Source of the DNA: Flavobacteriaceae bacterium
Lineage (GTDB): Bacteria > Bacteroidota > Bacteroidia > Flavobacteriales > Flavobacteriaceae
Assembly: GCA_014075215.1 (NCBI GenBank)
Contig: CP046177.1
Location: 1,498,501-1,562,500, forward strand
DNA length: 64,000 bases
Direction of reading: 5' to 3'
The notes beneath the pieces are model-generated. The model saw only the letters and a program-made list of their open reading frames with translations, had not been told where the DNA came from and did no database searches. The position numbers and the translations under genes are program-made. Of this stretch, positions 17,477 to 26,190 are shown piece after piece (the stretch's first letter is position 1; every line of letters begins with the position of its first letter).

Positions 17477-17998
17477 TTATTGTAATGCTCTTAAAATACC
17501 TTTGGCGTTGAGTTGTCCTTTGTGTTTTTTGATGAGTTTTTGGTTTTTGTTGTAAATTAAGATGTAAGGAATACTGTTAGCATCAAATCGACTAGAAAAA
17601 GTATCAAGGTTATCATATAGAAAGGTAATGTTTGGTTGGTTGTTTAAGTTGTATTGTTCTGCAAATTGTTTAATTATTTCAATGGGTTCGGTAGATACAA
17701 AGATGAACTGCACATTTTTAAAACTCTCTAAATTATCACTAATGCTTTGGGCTTCGTGTTGGCAAAAATCACATTCGCTGTTAAAATAGATAAAACTGGT
17801 ATTTGTGTTTGGTTTTAAATTGGCTTTTGTAAATGGTTTTTGTTCTAAAGTTAAAAACTCAAACTCTGGAATTGTCTCTAATTGCTTTGCAATTTTGTTT
17901 TTTTCTTTGGTTTTAGAAATGACGTTAAAACCTAAATAAGTTAATAAGCCTAAAACACTAATGATAACTATAAATAAAATTATGGACTTGCTACATTT
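17477..17998 (-). pseudogene. Thioredoxin-like membrane protein, 5' end cut by IS
   Basis: The open frame (about 174 codons) begins in a membrane anchor (KSIILFIVIISVLGLLTYLGF). It continues with a thioredoxin fold holding CDFC in FIYFNSECDFCQHEAQSI and a cis-Pro-like SIPYILIYNKN. The intact relative is at 47409-47936. The second IS3-family element separates this frame from an ATG-containing leader at 20556-20590, so the natural start is lost. Thiol-redox proteins in such exporter clusters probably form or reduce disulfides in the exported peptide, whose mature part has two cysteines. Confidence 0.75.
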
Positions 17999-18045
17999 AG
18001 AGTGACAAAGAGTTAAGCTAATTTTATCTAAAATAACTTAACCAT

Positions 18046-18345
18046 ATGAAACGAAGAAAATACAGTAAAGAGTTTAAAATTAAAGCAGTAGAATTAAGCA
18101 ATGTACGAGGTAACACAAAGCAGATTGCCATGGAATTGGGAATCAGTGCAGATCTTATTTACAGATGGCGTAGAGAATTAGAACAGCGTCCTGATTTAGC
18201 TTTTAGCGGTAATGGCGTCAAACAACTCACAGAAGATCAGAAAGAGTTAGAGCGATTACGTAAACAGCTCAAGGATGTTACCATGGAGCGGGATATCTTA
18301 AAAAATGCCGTGAGCATCTTCTCCAAGAGCGATCGGAAGTATTGA
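18046..18345 (+). CDS. IS3-family transposase OrfA
   Basis: The 99-residue protein has a helix-turn-helix (GNTKQIAMELGISADLIYRW) and a Leu-zipper-like C-terminus (LERLRKQLKDVTMERDILK). It belongs to the Tnp_1 group and differs from the OrfA of the four-copy element. The stop overlaps the start of orfB by 4 bases. Confidence 0.88.
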   Translation: MKRRKYSKEFKIKAVELSNVRGNTKQIAMELGISADLIYRWRRELEQRPDLAFSGNGVKQLTEDQKELERLRKQLKDVTMERDILKNAVSIFSKSDRKY

Positions 18346-18756
18346 AATTTATCAAAGATTACAGTAGAGAATATCCGGTTGGGAAGATGTGTAAAATTTT
18401 TAAAATTAGTAGAAACAGTTATTACAGGAGTAAGAATTATGTTCCATCAGATAGAGATGGAAAAAATCGTATGCTACTCTCTGAGATTCACCGTATCTGT
18501 GAGCGAAGTAAATCTACTTATGGAAGTCCTAGAATTACAGAGGAACTCAAAGCTAAAGGGTTTAAAGTATCTAGGTCTAGGGTAGCACGATTGATGAAAA
18601 AACACGGGATTAAAGCAGTTCGTAAAAAGAAATTTGTTGTCACGACAGATTCTAAGCATCAATATCCAGTAGCTGATAATGTATTGGATAGAGATTTTAA
18701 AGCTACCGTATTCTATGATAAAAACAAGTAAAAGTTGAGATATTATTTTTACTAAT

Positions 18757-19752
18757 TTATGCAGCAAATTTAAAAGTATCTACATAGGGTGTTTGTCGTT
18801 TGACAACGGCAAACACTCTTGCTATTAATTTGTTTCTAATAATGTTAACGGTACTCATTTTACTTTTGCCTTGTTTTATTCTTTTATGATAGTATAATTT
18901 CATTTCTGGGTTATGTTGTATAGCAGAAATAGCGCACATATTAATAATTGCTTTCAATTTTTTATTAGCCAAATGAGAGACTTTTGTACGTCCTTTAATA
19001 CTAGTTCCAGATTGGTAAGGAAAAGGAGCAACACCACAATAAGAGGCAAACTTTCTCCAGTTTTCAAATTTTGAAAAATTGTCAGTAAACACAATCATCA
19101 TTATAGCAGTTTGCATTCCTATACCTTTAACACTAGTAACAAGTTTATAGGTTTCTTTTAACATTATATTTTGGTCAATAATAGCTTGCATTTGAGTATT
19201 AATCTTGTGTATTTGTTTGGTTAGTTCTGCAATCATTTTTTGTTGAACGTCAAAGATTATTTTATACTCTTTTGCTTTATAAATTCTTTTTTGTTCTTTC
19301 AAAGTAACTTTAAAACCAGCTCTTTGTTTGTTAAGTTTTGTCCTTAAAGATAAGAGACTTTTTAGTTGTAATATACTTCTTTTAGGTAGCTTACTGGGTT
19401 TAAGTTCTTCTTTTAATCGATACCCATATAGAGCAATGCGTTTGGCATCAATTTGGTCATCCTTTCCACGAGCAATACCAATAGATCTTTTAATTTCTAA
19501 ACCAGAAGCTATGAAAAAAGATAATTTTTGTTCAGTTAAAGACACAGATAATAAATGAGAGTACATTCCTGTATGTTCAAATACAAACATGGTTTCTTCT
19601 TTAGAGAAAGACGAATTTTTAAAACTCCACTTTAGCATTAATTTAAATCCAGATTTACTGTTCTCAAACTGTTGAACAATTTGTTTAGAATAGATACAAA
19701 CATCAATTAATAATTTACTGACATCGATTCCGATAATTTCATTTGTTTTCAT
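18757..19752 (-). CDS. IS110-family transposase (DEDD)
   Basis: The 331-residue protein has an RuvC-like N-terminal domain (EIIGIDVSK at 5-13, VFEHTG at about 57-62, ARGKDDQIDAKR at about 93-104). A Transposase_20 domain follows (SVKGIGMQTAIMM) with the conserved serine region PYQSGTSIKGRTKVSHL. IS110 enzymes insert their element guided by a bridge RNA from the element itself. The gene appears intact. Confidence 0.9.
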   Translation of the reverse strand: MKTNEIIGIDVSKLLIDVCIYSKQIVQQFENSKSGFKLMLKWSFKNSSFSKEETMFVFEHTGMYSHLLSVSLTEQKLSFFIASGLEIKRSIGIARGKDDQIDAKRIALYGYRLKEELKPSKLPKRSILQLKSLLSLRTKLNKQRAGFKVTLKEQKRIYKAKEYKIIFDVQQKMIAELTKQIHKINTQMQAIIDQNIMLKETYKLVTSVKGIGMQTAIMMIVFTDNFSKFENWRKFASYCGVAPFPYQSGTSIKGRTKVSHLANKKLKAIINMCAISAIQHNPEMKLYYHKRIKQGKSKMSTVNIIRNKLIARVFAVVKRQTPYVDTFKFAA

Positions 19753-19846
19753 AATTTTGTAATTAGATATTAATAATAGTTACTTAAACTAAGACCTTTA
19801 ATAAGGGCAGAAACTGAAATTCTATATGGTTCTAAGTAACTTTTAA

Positions 19847-19916
19847 AAAGAACGGAGACTAATACGGGGGATGGCTCTAAAAAGCTAGCTGGCCGCTAAA
19901 GTTCACTCCGTTCTTT
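19847..19916 (-). ncRNA. Candidate IS110 bridge RNA stem-loop
   Basis: AAAGAACGGAG pairs perfectly with CTCCGTTCTTT around a 48-base region with GC-rich internal pieces (ACGGGGGATGGC, GCTAGCTGGCCGC). It lies in the long non-coding segment 5' of the transposase, where IS110-group elements encode their bridge RNA. Full RNA limits and guide loops were not determined. Confidence 0.45.
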
Positions 19917-20591
19917 TGTGTTTTTGGTTATCAACAAAATAAGAGTTATTAACAAAGAAAAAAAGAAGCAAAAAAAGAAATTTCATCATAACTATTATGT
20001 TTTTATTTTAAGTAATTATTTCTATTTGCTAATCTAAAGGCTGCTGCACAGAAATGGGTTTCTGATATTACCTATTTAAAGCCTGCACAAGGATGGCTGT
20101 ACTTAACGGTAATTATTGACCTGTTTGATCGTAAAGTCATTGGTTGGTCTTTGAGCAATGGACTCAAAGCAAGACAAACTATCATTGCTGCATGGAGAAT
20201 GGCTGTAAACAACAGAATGCCTTGTGAAGGTATGATTTTTCATTCTGATCGAGGTGTACAATACGCATCTCATGCGTTTGTTAATATCCTTAAAAGTTAT
20301 CATGTAACACCCAGTATGAGTAGAAAAGGAAACTGTTGGGATAATGCAGTAGCTGAATCTTTTTTTAAAACAATCAAAACAGAACTAATGATAGACAATA
20401 AGTTTATATCCAACAAAAGTCTTCAAATTAAAGTCTTTGAATACATAGAAACTTGGTACAACAGATACAGAAGACATTCTGCTCTTGGTTACAAAAATAT
20501 CATCGAATTTGAAAAATTATATCAAATCAAAAATGTAGCTTAACTTTTTGTACCATTTTTTGTTGCATATCCATTATTTTTTTACGCATAA

Positions 20592-21220
20592 CTAACTCAT
20601 ATTTAAAGTGAAGAACATTACACCCACTACCCAAATTAAAAGACTTACTCCATAACTACTTACCACTATTTGTAAACCTTTTGTGGATTCTGTATCATTA
20701 ATTTCTTTATTAAGTAAAAAGGCTATAATAAACCAATAAGCTAATTCAAATAGATTAAGCACTTGAAGCGGATAAATAAACCAAGGTTCTAAACCCTCAT
20801 AACCTATAATATTTAAAGCAGACAATGGATAGAAATATTGTAAATCTTCTAAATTATATCTAGTTTGGAAGAAATAAAACCAAGCAGTTTTAAATATGAT
20901 GACTAATAAGAATATAAACTCTGCTTTAACTACAATATTAAAGAGTTTTTGTAGTTGATTTCTTTATCGAAAAAGAAACAGCCAGCGTCTAAAATAGCTG
21001 CTATAATGACTGTTTTTATTAGAAGTAGCAATGGTGCAAAAAAATAACCCAACCATTGCCACTTTTCTCTAAAATCAATGATACTATTTAATTGTTCAAT
21101 TGATAATTGTTCAGATAGTGAATTAATTATCAATGTATCAGTATTTAAAAATTCTTTTGATAAAAAACCTAAACTTAAATGAGCAAGGCCTAAAATTAAA
21201 AATAAACCTTTGTTACTCAT
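20592..21220 (-). pseudogene. Polytopic membrane protein of bacteriocin cluster 1, frameshifted
   Basis: It aligns along its length with the intact 208-residue protein at 47941-48567: the same MSNKGLFLILGL start, FREKWQWLGYF, and the end WVVGVMFFTLNMS. One base is missing in TACAAAAACTCTTT near 20942, so the current frame stops after 96 residues. The C-terminal part is in another frame. Four or five membrane helices are predicted in the restored protein. Its partner genes are a GG-leader peptide and a peptide exporter, so immunity or export help is plausible. Confidence 0.75.
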
Positions 21221-21431
21221 TAAGTTTGCTGTTCTTTTTCTTAATTGTTTTATACATGCTTAAAGCAGTAAAAAACATAGCTGTCATACCTAAATACATT
21301 GCTACTTCTTCTTTAATATATATACTTCCATCAATTTTCCCTTCAATTAGTATAGCTAAAAAGCAGCCGAATATAAAAATACTTATTACATATAAAAAAC
21401 TTGGTAAATCTTTATTCAAAAATGGTTTCAT
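21213..21431 (-). CDS. Small two-helix membrane protein (possible immunity protein)
   Basis: The 72-residue protein has two hydrophobic helices (FLYVISIFIFGCFLAILI and YLGMTAMFFTALSMYKTI) and a Lys-rich C-terminus. The paralogue at 48560-48766 holds the same position in cluster 2. It follows the precursor peptide after a strong hairpin and overlaps the next gene by 8 bases. Small membrane proteins beside double-glycine peptides are often immunity proteins; here this is inferred only from size and place. Confidence 0.65.
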   Translation of the reverse strand: MKPFLNKDLPSFLYVISIFIFGCFLAILIEGKIDGSIYIKEEVAMYLGMTAMFFTALSMYKTIKKKNSKLNE

Positions 21432-21448
21432 AATTAATAATTTAAATA

Positions 21449-21483
21449 ATCAAATGGAGGAAGATTTTCTTCCTCCATTTGAT
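21449..21483. terminator. Strong hairpin after precursor-peptide gene 1
   Basis: A 16-bp perfect stem, ATCAAATGGAGGAAGA / TCTTCCTCCATTTGAT, between the peptide gene and the next gene. It could be an attenuating terminator or an RNA-stabilising stem that makes more precursor than exporter. Cluster 2 has a similar hairpin in the same place. Confidence 0.65.
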
Positions 21484-21491
21484 AAAGTTAA

Positions 21492-21683
21492 TTAAGCATC
21501 TGCATCTGAACAGGCAAGTAATACTACTGAAGGCATAATGCTAAAGCCGATAGCGGCACCAACACCAGCAGTTGAAGCTGTTATGGCAGCAATAGTTACT
21601 CCAGCACCTATTAATGCTAAACTGCAAGATAACCATCCACCTCCGTCTATTTGTTCCATTTGATTTAAATCTAATGATTTCAT
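21492..21683 (-). CDS. Double-glycine leader peptide (bacteriocin-like precursor 1)
   Basis: The 63-residue precursor has leader MKSLDLNQMEQIDGG, cleaved after GG by the C39 peptidase of the exporter. The mature part begins GWLSCSLALIGAGV. It is hydrophobic and Gly/Ala-rich, with one Cys near the start and one near the end (LLACSDADA), which could form a disulfide. It is the first gene of a cluster with two membrane proteins, a thioredoxin-like protein and a peptide exporter, as in class II bacteriocin or peptide-pheromone loci. The exported activity is unknown. Confidence 0.8.
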   Translation of the reverse strand: MKSLDLNQMEQIDGGGWLSCSLALIGAGVTIAAITASTAGVGAAIGFSIMPSVVLLACSDADA

Positions 21684-21705
21684 AATAAAATGATTTTTAA
21701 GTTAT

Positions 21706-21747
21706 ACCATTCAAAGTTAAAAATTAGGTTCAGAAATTGTGAATGGG
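21706..21747. promoter_or_regulatory. Inverted repeat upstream of precursor-peptide gene 1
   Basis: ACCATTCAAAGTT and AATTGTGAATGGGT form an inverted repeat about 25-65 bases upstream of the start codon. The same arms with near-identical spacing precede the precursor gene of cluster 2. A shared operator is likely; the regulator is not in the window. Confidence 0.5.
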
Positions 21748-21829
21748 TATAGCAATTTCTTCACCTTTTGTTTTGTTTGTCACTTTGGGTGGTCAGCCCT
21801 TTTTTAACCGTTGTTATTTTTCAAGCCTT

Positions 21830-22026
21830 GTTGTCAACGTTTAGTATATGGCAAGTAGGGCAGTAGAAAGCACTTCACTTTCAGTTTTGCACTTAACCAA
21901 GCTAAACATTTTTATATTTAATTCTCTTTTTAATATCATAAATTTTAGCTTGGTGGACTTTGTTAAAACCGCTAAACTTTGATTACCTACCAAACGCCCT
22001 ATTGGCTATATACAGTGTTACCCACC
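21830..22026 (-). other. attC-like recombination site G
   Basis: The arms are GTTGTCAACG + tagtatatggcaagtagggc on the left and gccctattggctatataca + GTGTTACCCACC on the right. On the minus strand it runs GGTGGGTAACACTG ... CGTTGACAAC. It is the longest site (about 197 bp) because of a large loop. The right terminus pairs with the left terminus of H; the left partner is lost with the broken end of cluster 1. Confidence 0.7.
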
Positions 22027-22044
22027 GTTTTTATTCTTTTTTGT

Positions 22045-22136
22045 TGCGTTGGCAAAGGCATACTCTTTGACAAGTTTTGGCTCGTGCGGTTGGCTTTTGA
22101 GCGACTTGGCAATGTGTATGACTTTTAGCATTGGCA
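22045..22136. repeat. Cassette-end palindrome, copy d
   Basis: Hairpin CATACTCTTTGACAAG / CTTGGCAATGTGTATG with GCGTTGGC and GGTTGGC boxes. It lies between the last gene of the cassette and attC G and is nearly identical to copy f. Confidence 0.6.
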
Positions 22137-22137
22137 T

Positions 22138-22431
22138 TTATTCCGTTTTCAATAGTCCGTTGTCTTGTAACTCTTTATAGGTGCTTTTCAGTTCTGCGTT
22201 AAGTTGTGTTATGTATTCTTTGCAAATATGGAAATACAAGTCCTCTTTCTCATCTGTTAAATTGAAGTCAAATTCACCACTTTTTAGTTCTTCTAACAGC
22301 TTGTTGAAAACAGTTTTTACGTCATTAGGTTTGTCCTCTGTAAGCACAATGTCTAATTGAGTTTCACCAAGTGCAAGTTTTAAGATTGCATTATTGTCTT
22401 TCCTTTCAATTGTTGCGTTATGTGTTGCCAT
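22138..22431 (-). CDS. Small acidic protein linked to the PHP-ATPase pair
   Basis: About 97 residues starting MATHNATIERKDNN; an ATG six codons earlier is also possible. It is acidic, mixed strand then helix, with no membrane segment. The gene overlaps the ATPase gene by 14 bases, so it is translationally coupled and probably works with it. No family is recognised. It is the last gene of a six-gene RM/defence cassette and ends just before palindrome d. Confidence 0.55.
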   Translation of the reverse strand: MATHNATIERKDNNAILKLALGETQLDIVLTEDKPNDVKTVFNKLLEELKSGEFDFNLTDEKEDLYFHICKEYITQLNAELKSTYKELQDNGLLKTE

Positions 22432-23833
22432 ATATTTTTCCTCTTTCACCGAAAGCGGATTTTCCGCCTTCTAATGTTTTCATACTAATTGATTTCCAAT
22501 CCAAATTGGGTTTCTTTCCCGAACTACAAACTAAACTGTTAGAAAATGGATTTCCCGAATAGGTGTAATAGCCATTAATATCGTGTTCACGATAAATAGA
22601 GTTGTAAGGCAATGTCCTAACAGCAATATTTGCATCGTGTGTTGCGATAATAACTCTTTTACCACTTTTGGTTTTTTCCTTTATCAAAGGAACAATTACA
22701 TCACTTATGTAGTCATTTCCTAAACTTTTTTCAGGCTCGTCAATGAGATAAATTTCTTTATCTTTCATCAATTCGTTGTGCAAAAGAACCATTGATGATT
22801 CACCATTAGAAGGTGTATAAAATTCATTATCTAATGTAAAATGCTTATAAAAAAGCAATAAATCATTAATTGATGAAACAGATTCAGAACTCTCAACGTT
22901 TTTAAGTTCATCTATTTTTTCAAACAAAGTATTTGCATAAATATGCTTTGAAATGAGTTCTATTTTATCTGCAACTGATTTTTGTGGAATTTTCGTTGTG
23001 CTATTTGTGTGTTTGTATTTAGCATCAGAAATTTTTCCGTTTTGTATTAATAAATTGGTTTTACAATACAATTTCCCTTTATCTCCCAAATTGCCGACTT
23101 CTTCAACAATCGGGTCAATTGTTTTTGAAACATTTTCAAGAATCTTATTTACATCTTTCTCAATAGAAATTCTATTACTTGCATACTCAGCAAAACCTGT
23201 TTTTGTCGGTTTTTCAGGTTGTCCTGTCTTTTTGGAAATTTCAGAAACAAAGAGTTTTACCAACTTATTAAAGAAACTGATACTTTTATAGTCAGTAAAT
23301 CGTTTTCCCGATTCAGAATTTATTTTTTCTAAAATCCTTTCAATAACATTGTCCAATTCATTTAAAAGGTCATCACCGATAACTTCTTTCAGTTTCGTAT
23401 CTGCGGTATAATAATCCTTGAACTCCTGAAATTTCTTTAAATTATTTTTGACATCTTCAAAACTTCTTTTAGGTGAATTTTCATCAAGAGTAGTGAATTT
23501 GTCAATTTTTATATTTTTTGAGATTTTGTTCTTTGCATCTGCGGAATAGTAATCTCCATATTTCGATAAACTTGTTATTTCCTTTTCGGTAGCATTTATT
23601 AAAGAAGCTAACTCTGTGGAACAATCATCAATTCCAAATTGCTCAATATCAATGGTTAGTTCTGTGCCTTTAAGATCAAAAACTTCATCTATTTTATTTG
23701 TGTTTGATTCGTAAACTTCTGTTTTAAATCCTTTACCATTATAATATTTTGAAAGTGCTTTTAGAATATCTGTTTTTCCTGTCCCTTTTGAGCCAAACAG
23801 AATATTGATGTCATTGTAAATATCAACATCCAT
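22418..23833 (-). CDS. SMC/ABC-type ATPase, partner of the PHP protein
   Basis: The 471-residue protein has a Walker A, GSKGTGKT (residues 14-21), after a short strand. A long helical, coiled middle follows. A Walker B-type EIYLIDEPEKSLG lies near residue 365, and an H-loop-like IIATHDANI about 30 residues later, the layout of AAA_15/SMC-like ATPases such as those in PrrC, RloC and OLD defence systems. It follows the PHP gene by 13 bases. It probably senses DNA ends or infection and controls the PHP effector. This role is inferred from known two-gene defence modules. Confidence 0.75.
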   Translation of the reverse strand: MDVDIYNDINILFGSKGTGKTDILKALSKYYNGKGFKTEVYESNTNKIDEVFDLKGTELTIDIEQFGIDDCSTELASLINATEKEITSLSKYGDYYSADAKNKISKNIKIDKFTTLDENSPKRSFEDVKNNLKKFQEFKDYYTADTKLKEVIGDDLLNELDNVIERILEKINSESGKRFTDYKSISFFNKLVKLFVSEISKKTGQPEKPTKTGFAEYASNRISIEKDVNKILENVSKTIDPIVEEVGNLGDKGKLYCKTNLLIQNGKISDAKYKHTNSTTKIPQKSVADKIELISKHIYANTLFEKIDELKNVESSESVSSINDLLLFYKHFTLDNEFYTPSNGESSMVLLHNELMKDKEIYLIDEPEKSLGNDYISDVIVPLIKEKTKSGKRVIIATHDANIAVRTLPYNSIYREHDINGYYTYSGNPFSNSLVCSSGKKPNLDWKSISMKTLEGGKSAFGERGKIYGNT

Positions 23834-23846
23834 TATTTCTGCTGCA

Positions 23847-24554
23847 CTATTGAACGGATTTATTTGGATAGTTTCTTTTGTTTAGAATTGTTTTGATAGT
23901 TGCGTCATCTTTATCCAATAACAAACAAAATTGTTCAAAGCTTTCAACAGGTAACCTTAATTCAGGTAAACTCGTGGAATTTTTAGTATAATTATCCCAA
24001 TTTTGAACATCTGAACCGTGAATGGAATTGTGTCCGTGATTGATGTAAATTCCTGCTGAAACAGAGTTTGAAGCTTCTTTTAAAACTCTTTTTGGATTAG
24101 AAACCAAACTTTCAAGTTTATCTAAATCTTTGTCTGTTAGGTTTGGTTTCTTTGAGTGATAGTGAGCAATGAAAATCGCATCAAGACTATCAAAATTGTT
24201 TACAACATTTTCTATGTTAATTGTAAATGTGTCAACAGAAGTTGTTCCAATAACTTCTTTTACTTTATCACTAAAAGATTGTGCATTTTTAGGGCTTACG
24301 ATTGTAATTAAGTGTGCTCTTCGTTCTTCTTCAAGAATGTCAAATTCTATTCCTACCCATATTTGACAAATTCCATCAACACTGGTTTTAAATTGTGTGT
24401 ACTGTTCGAGGTCAAAATGATTATGATTAGTGATTGCTAAAATTTTAACATCAGTTTCCTTGATGATTTCTGTAAATTTTTCAACATCAATGTTTCGGTG
24501 TTCAGAATCACCTTGTTTTATTTTTTTTGTATGTGTATGAATGTCAATCCTCAT
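23847..24554 (-). CDS. PHP-domain phosphoesterase
   Basis: The 235-residue protein starts MRIDIHTHTKK, whose H6 and H8 form the first PHP metal motif. Further motifs are ITNHNHFD (H44, H46), a Glu in WVGIEFDI, AHYHSK and the C-terminal INHGHNSIHGSDVQNW. PHP proteins hydrolyse phosphoesters, including nucleotides and nucleic-acid ends, with three metals. Coupled to an SMC-like ATPase inside an RM cassette, it is a candidate effector nuclease or nucleotidase in anti-phage defence. It lies 28 bases downstream of the methyltransferase gene. Confidence 0.78.
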   Translation of the reverse strand: MRIDIHTHTKKIKQGDSEHRNIDVEKFTEIIKETDVKILAITNHNHFDLEQYTQFKTSVDGICQIWVGIEFDILEEERRAHLITIVSPKNAQSFSDKVKEVIGTTSVDTFTINIENVVNNFDSLDAIFIAHYHSKKPNLTDKDLDKLESLVSNPKRVLKEASNSVSAGIYINHGHNSIHGSDVQNWDNYTKNSTSLPELRLPVESFEQFCLLLDKDDATIKTILNKRNYPNKSVQ

Positions 24555-24582
24555 TTCTAAACTATTGATGGAAATTCTATGT

Positions 24583-26190
24583 CTATTTGCCTCTATTCAA
24601 TCTTCTGTTAGATAACTTCTTCCAAATGCTATCTGCCAACTCAATTTCTGAATCTGTCAGTCCGAAATTTTCTTTCAATATTTTTTCATTCGTGATTTTT
24701 AGTAATTCAGAAATATCTTTTTTATCTCGAATCATTTTATTGATTACTGGTAATAATTCTGCATTATTTTCATTGTATGGTAAAAGAATTCGTTCTACTT
24801 CATTAGGCATTAGTTCTAAAACTCCACCACCGTGACTTCTTCCGCAAATTTCAGAAAAAGCAAAAGAAAGTGAGTTGTAATAACTTGCTGTTAATGCGTT
24901 TATTTCTACATTTTCTTTTACGGTTACTCGGTGCATTGTGTCCGTTGTATATGCTTTGGCTTCATTAATTATCAGCTTTGGATACTTGTTGTTTCTACGA
25001 ATAAATAAAGCATCAGAAATTCGTTGTGATGGCACGATTTGCCATTCATCCCTGATTCTACATTTATATCCTTTGTTTATTTCTGCTTCTTCTCCCCAAG
25101 CTATATAATCTCTTGCACCAATCGAACCGTTTAAATCTTTGATTTTCGGAAAAGATAAGAAGTGTGTTCTTGCTTCTGAATCTCTGTTTTTTTGCCAATC
25201 TTTTTCAGTGAAAATTGCACTCGGAACTTGTACACTTCTACCAACTAATGGCTTTGCATATTTTTCCAAATTGTAAAATTGCACGGTCGAAAGCGGTACA
25301 GTAAAAAATGGATTTGAACCTGTTGTTATCCCTACTTCAACTTTTGCATAATTACCTAATTGAGGGATTATCTTTTTTGTTTGAAGTCGTTCTAAAAAAT
25401 CAATTTCTTTTTGGTCAAGGAAATAGAAAGTCCATTTGTTTGATTTGAAATCTATCTTTTTCTTTGGGTTTTTAAGTTTCGACACATCTAATTTTTGAAG
25501 TTCTTCCGCATCTCGCAATTCTAAATGTTCAATTAAATGCGTTTTAGAATTGTTTTTCTCGCATAACAGTAAAACGACTTCTTGTTGAATATCTGGAAAC
25601 ACCAATTTTTCAAAAGAAACAATGTTTATTTTGTTATAGAACTGACCTAAAAACTCTCTTAAAGGTTGTGCATAAGAAACTTGTAGTATTTCAGCAGGAA
25701 GTACGAAACCAATTTTCCCTTCTTCTTTTAGCAGTAAGGAAGATCCCACAACAAAAGAAACCCAAGCATTGGTAAGTTTAGAATATTTTAACTTTGCTTT
25801 CCCGAAAATATCCGAAGCAAATTTTTGCTGTTCTTTATCGAAATATTGGTATCGAATGTATGGAGGGTTACCAATTATTAAGTCAAATTTCTGTTTTGTA
25901 TTGATACAGAAATCGTGAAAATCAGAATTGATAATTTTGGATTTATCTAACCCAATTTTTGCTGATTTTTCAGCTTCAATTCCATCAAATTCAATTCCTG
26001 TAACAGAATTGTATTCGTAATTTCCTTTCTGAATTTCTTCTAAGAAAACACCATCACCACAACTTGGTTCAAGAATGTCTAATTCTTTGTTGCCATTAAA
26101 AGCCCATTTTAAAATAAATGATGCAATTGGTTCAGGAGTGTAAAAACCACCCCTTAATTTTTCCTTAGATGCGTTTTTAATTAGTTGCAT
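24583..26190 (-). CDS. N6-adenine DNA methyltransferase (Eco57I-type companion)
   Basis: The 535-residue protein carries LEPSCGDGVFLEEI (AdoMet motif at 40-53) and the catalytic NPPY at 108-111 (IIGNPPYIRYQYFD), then a large C-terminal target-recognition region. Its start overlaps the stop of the RM fusion gene by 14 bases. Eco57I-like systems have both a bifunctional RM protein and a separate methyltransferase, and this pair matches that arrangement. It probably methylates one or both strands of the site cut by its neighbour. Confidence 0.83.
   Translation of the reverse strand: MQLIKNASKEKLRGGFYTPEPIASFILKWAFNGNKELDILEPSCGDGVFLEEIQKGNYEYNSVTGIEFDGIEAEKSAKIGLDKSKIINSDFHDFCINTKQKFDLIIGNPPYIRYQYFDKEQQKFASDIFGKAKLKYSKLTNAWVSFVVGSSLLLKEEGKIGFVLPAEILQVSYAQPLREFLGQFYNKINIVSFEKLVFPDIQQEVVLLLCEKNNSKTHLIEHLELRDAEELQKLDVSKLKNPKKKIDFKSNKWTFYFLDQKEIDFLERLQTKKIIPQLGNYAKVEVGITTGSNPFFTVPLSTVQFYNLEKYAKPLVGRSVQVPSAIFTEKDWQKNRDSEARTHFLSFPKIKDLNGSIGARDYIAWGEEAEINKGYKCRIRDEWQIVPSQRISDALFIRRNNKYPKLIINEAKAYTTDTMHRVTVKENVEINALTASYYNSLSFAFSEICGRSHGGGVLELMPNEVERILLPYNENNAELLPVINKMIRDKKDISELLKITNEKILKENFGLTDSEIELADSIWKKLSNRRLNRGK

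Larger units (their letters stand above)
18705..20039 (-). mobile_element. IS110-family element
   Basis: About 1335 bp inserted within orfB of the IS3-family element. It carries a DEDD transposase on the minus strand and about 290 bp of non-coding DNA upstream of it. Ends were set from the broken reading frame, within a few bases. No target duplication is evident, as usual for IS110. Confidence 0.8.
18342..20543 (+). pseudogene. IS3-family transposase OrfB, split by IS110
   Basis: The N-terminal part (to about 18704) ends DNVLDRDFKA. The C-terminal part resumes at about 20040 with AAQKWVSDITYLKP and runs through FHSDRGVQYASHAF and NCWDNAVAESFFKTIKTEL, which supply the DDE residues. Removing the IS110 joins AAAGCT to GCTGCACAG in frame. 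Confidence 0.85.
17999..20555 (+). mobile_element. Second IS3-family element, interrupted by IS110
   Basis: The ends share GTTAAGCTA with matching flanking bases (ACAAAGAGTTAAGCTA and ACAAAAAGTTAAGCTA), and a TTT duplication is likely. Without the nested IS110 it is about 1.22 kb. It separates the membrane-protein and thioredoxin-like genes of bacteriocin cluster 1. Confidence 0.8.
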
